NCBI GenBank assembly: GCA_009782665.1
Contig: WRIP01000085.1
Location: 1-6,098, forward strand
DNA length: 6,098 bases
Direction of reading: 5' to 3'
Origin: Oscillospiraceae bacterium
GTDB taxonomy: Bacteria; Bacillota; Clostridia; Oscillospirales; Ruminococcaceae
The position numbers and the translations under genes are program-made. Below the pieces are notes generated by a model, which worked only from the letters and a program-made list of their open reading frames with translations, had not been told where the DNA came from and ran no database searches. Below are positions 4,769 to 6,098 of this stretch, piece by piece (the stretch's first letter is position 1; the number at the start of each line of letters is the position of its first letter).

Positions 4769-6098
4769 GAAGACACACAAGCGGAGACAGTCGATCAACC
4801 TGCTGTATCCGAGCAGTTCGAACAGGATGACCAAGAGGTTGTCGACATTATCGATTCCGAGGAGTCGGGTAATTTACAGTCCGAACCCGAAGAATCAGCA
4901 CAGACTCAATCTGATGAATCAGATGATGAAACAACAGAACATCCGGCTGAATCACTAGACGATCTGTCAGAGACAGAAGATTTAGAGGACGAGTCAGAGC
5001 TAACTGAAGAGTTAGTTGAAGCTGAGATGTCTCAAAAAGCGCGTGGCGGGGTTTCGCGTTCAGCAGCAGGTCCTATCAGAATCCGTGAAACTCAGGACTA
5101 CTATACTTCATTAGAAGATGCAGTAGATTACGCCAACCAAATGAACAGTACAACAATCGAGATCTTAGATGATATTTCTATATCAAACGATATCATAATC
5201 ACCTCAACCATGACAATACTGTCTATTGAGGGTGCGCACAGCGTAGCATATACGGGTGGACATATTAAGGTCAACGGCGGAACCCTAACTCTGGGAGAAG
5301 ATTCCGGTGATAGTTTGACCTTCCTTGGCAGCATCAGTGTCCTTGATGGAAGCATCCATGTCAAAGAGACTACTGTTATGAGAAGTAGTGGTACAGTAGC
5401 TTTGTTACTCAGCGGACCTGGTGTATCCGGAAGCATCAGTGGAGGATACTTTACTGCAGGCGATACTCCGCTCAGCTTGGAAAATGGTGCTACCCTCAGC
5501 GAAATTAGCGGAGGTACCTTTGTAGGTAGAATAGACGCCGTTCACATTACGGACCAAGGAACAAGGATAGATTTAATCTCGGGTGGTAGTTTCTACCAAA
5601 CTGACAATACCGTCACGTTGCATGGACATGCAGTATTTGTACAAAACTACGCAAGAATAGGTCTCATATCTGGAGGATACTTCGAAGCGACCCGTAACTG
5701 TGGGTTAGTGGTAATTCGTGCTGGTTGGGTAGATGAAATAAGTGGCGGTGCATTTGTAGCAAAAAGAAACGGCACTACAAGCACCGACAAGACAGCAGGT
5801 ATATGGATAGAAGGTGAGATTACGACTACCGGAATTGGTACGATATCCGGCGGACATTTTACCGGTCCCAACTTCGGAGTGCTACTAATACGGCGAAATG
5901 CCCTAGCAAAAATCGAAACCATAAGCGGCGGCGTGTTTGAAGGTACCGTAGCACTACAGAATGATAATTCTAACCTAATATCCCGTATAATGGGTGGAAC
6001 AATAACCGGCAACCAAGGGATGTTGAATGTAGGAACAATCGAATATATCGGCGGCAATGTACAGATCACAGGCAAGACAAGTTATGGTATATTCAACT
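4685..6098 (+). CDS. Secreted/cell-surface beta-helix repeat protein, 3'-truncated by the window edge
   Basis: The frame is open from 4685 to the window end (471 codons plus 1 nt); the stop lies beyond. Residues 1-28 are a Sec signal peptide: Lys at 2 and 6 (MKHTFKN), a hydrophobic core, and a predicted cut after ITAFA. Residues 29-116 form a low-complexity acidic linker with about 36 Asp/Glu and no Lys or Arg. A short basic segment follows (K118, R120, R125), then a region about 130-250 whose wording (YTSLEDAVDYAN, IEILDDISIS, VNGGTLTLG) is typical of the N-cap of pectate-lyase-like beta-helices in Gram-positive surface proteins. From 251 come recurrent ISGG(Y/T/S/A/H/V)F turns. One Cys only (C339). 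No catalytic motif is recognised and the anchor region (LPXTG, SLH, choline-binding or other) would be outside the window. Adhesin, glycan-binding or glycosidase-associated roles are all possible. It is separated from htpG by a terminator and has its own promoter candidate and ribosome site. Confidence 0.88.
   Translation, partial: MKHTFKNLLAVLLAVFMLFSILPITAFAEDTQAETVDQPAVSEQFEQDDQEVVDIIDSEESGNLQSEPEESAQTQSDESDDETTEHPAESLDDLSETEDLEDESELTEELVEAEMSQKARGGVSRSAAGPIRIRETQDYYTSLEDAVDYANQMNSTTIEILDDISISNDIIITSTMTILSIEGAHSVAYTGGHIKVNGGTLTLGEDSGDSLTFLGSISVLDGSIHVKETTVMRSSGTVALLLSGPGVSGSISGGYFTAGDTPLSLENGATLSEISGGTFVGRIDAVHITDQGTRIDLISGGSFYQTDNTVTLHGHAVFVQNYARIGLISGGYFEATRNCGLVVIRAGWVDEISGGAFVAKRNGTTSTDKTAGIWIEGEITTTGIGTISGGHFTGPNFGVLLIRRNALAKIETISGGVFEGTVALQNDNSNLISRIMGGTITGNQGMLNVGTIEYIGGNVQITGKTSYGIFN
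5435..6070 (+). repeat. Degenerate ISGGxF protein repeats (beta-helix turns)
   Basis: ISGG occurs at residues 251, 274, 298, 328, 352, 387 and 413, usually followed by an aromatic-containing xF, with variants IMGGTI at 435 and IGGNV at 455. Spacings are 23, 24, 30, 24, 35, 26, 22 and 20 residues, consistent with one coil of a parallel beta-helix per repeat with loops of varied size. DNA identity between copies is low, so the repeats are old rather than recent duplications. The array is still running at the window end. Confidence 0.75.

Noticed and set aside
4764..4958. 64-codon plus-strand frame in the acidic linker
   Set aside because: It is an alternative frame of the surface-protein gene, has no ribosome site, and its basic composition is the frame-shifted reading of the acidic codons.
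5128..6075. Minus-strand open frames of 102 and 142 codons opposite the surface protein
   Set aside because: Their Pro/Val/Ile/Ser-rich content is the antisense of the Gly/Asp/Ile-rich repeats. The plus frame has a signal peptide, ribosome site and motif repeats.

Overview
The window looks like the chromosome of a low-to-mid GC Gram-positive anaerobe, most likely a member of the Clostridia. Three things suggest this: the Shine-Dalgarno sites (AGGAG, AAGGGAG), an HtpG whose motif wording resembles clostridial homologues, and a typical clostridial secretion signal (LLAVLLAVFMLFSILPITAFA) on a large surface protein. This assignment is an inference; no rRNA or other lineage marker is present.

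Region 1 (1-4171) is a compact plus-strand gene cluster. It holds the 3' part of an S-adenosylhomocysteine hydrolase-family gene (ahcY type, start outside the window), then after 4 nt a 426-residue amidohydrolase of the 5'-methylthioadenosine/S-adenosylhomocysteine deaminase family (mtaD type), then after 23 nt a complete 659-residue HtpG (bacterial Hsp90). An 11-bp stem with a T tract closes the cluster at 4201-4228. Together the first two genes can clear SAH, the product of methyltransfer reactions. The hydrolase may act on SAH directly, or the deaminase may first make S-inosylhomocysteine, which the hydrolase then splits. HtpG is a general chaperone with no evident metabolic link. It carries an unusually long acidic ATP-lid segment.

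Region 2 (4172-4684) is a 513-bp AT-rich gap. It holds the terminator, a short palindrome, a cluster of GTAAC/GTTAC motifs that can form alternative stems, two very short ORFs with possible ribosome sites, a T-tract/A-tract region, a possible promoter and a strong ribosome binding site. No tRNA, rRNA or recognised riboswitch was seen.

Region 3 (4685-6098 and beyond) is the 5' part of a secreted or cell-surface protein. It has a signal peptide, a highly acidic linker of about 88 residues without Lys or Arg, and an array of at least nine degenerate ISGGxF-type turns expected to form a right-handed beta-helix. The C-terminus, and with it any anchor, lies outside the window.

No mobile element, CRISPR array or clear defence system is visible. 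The points that most deserve a second look are the SAH hydrolase/deaminase pairing, the HtpG acidic insertions, the structured leader-like gap, and the unidentified beta-helix surface protein.
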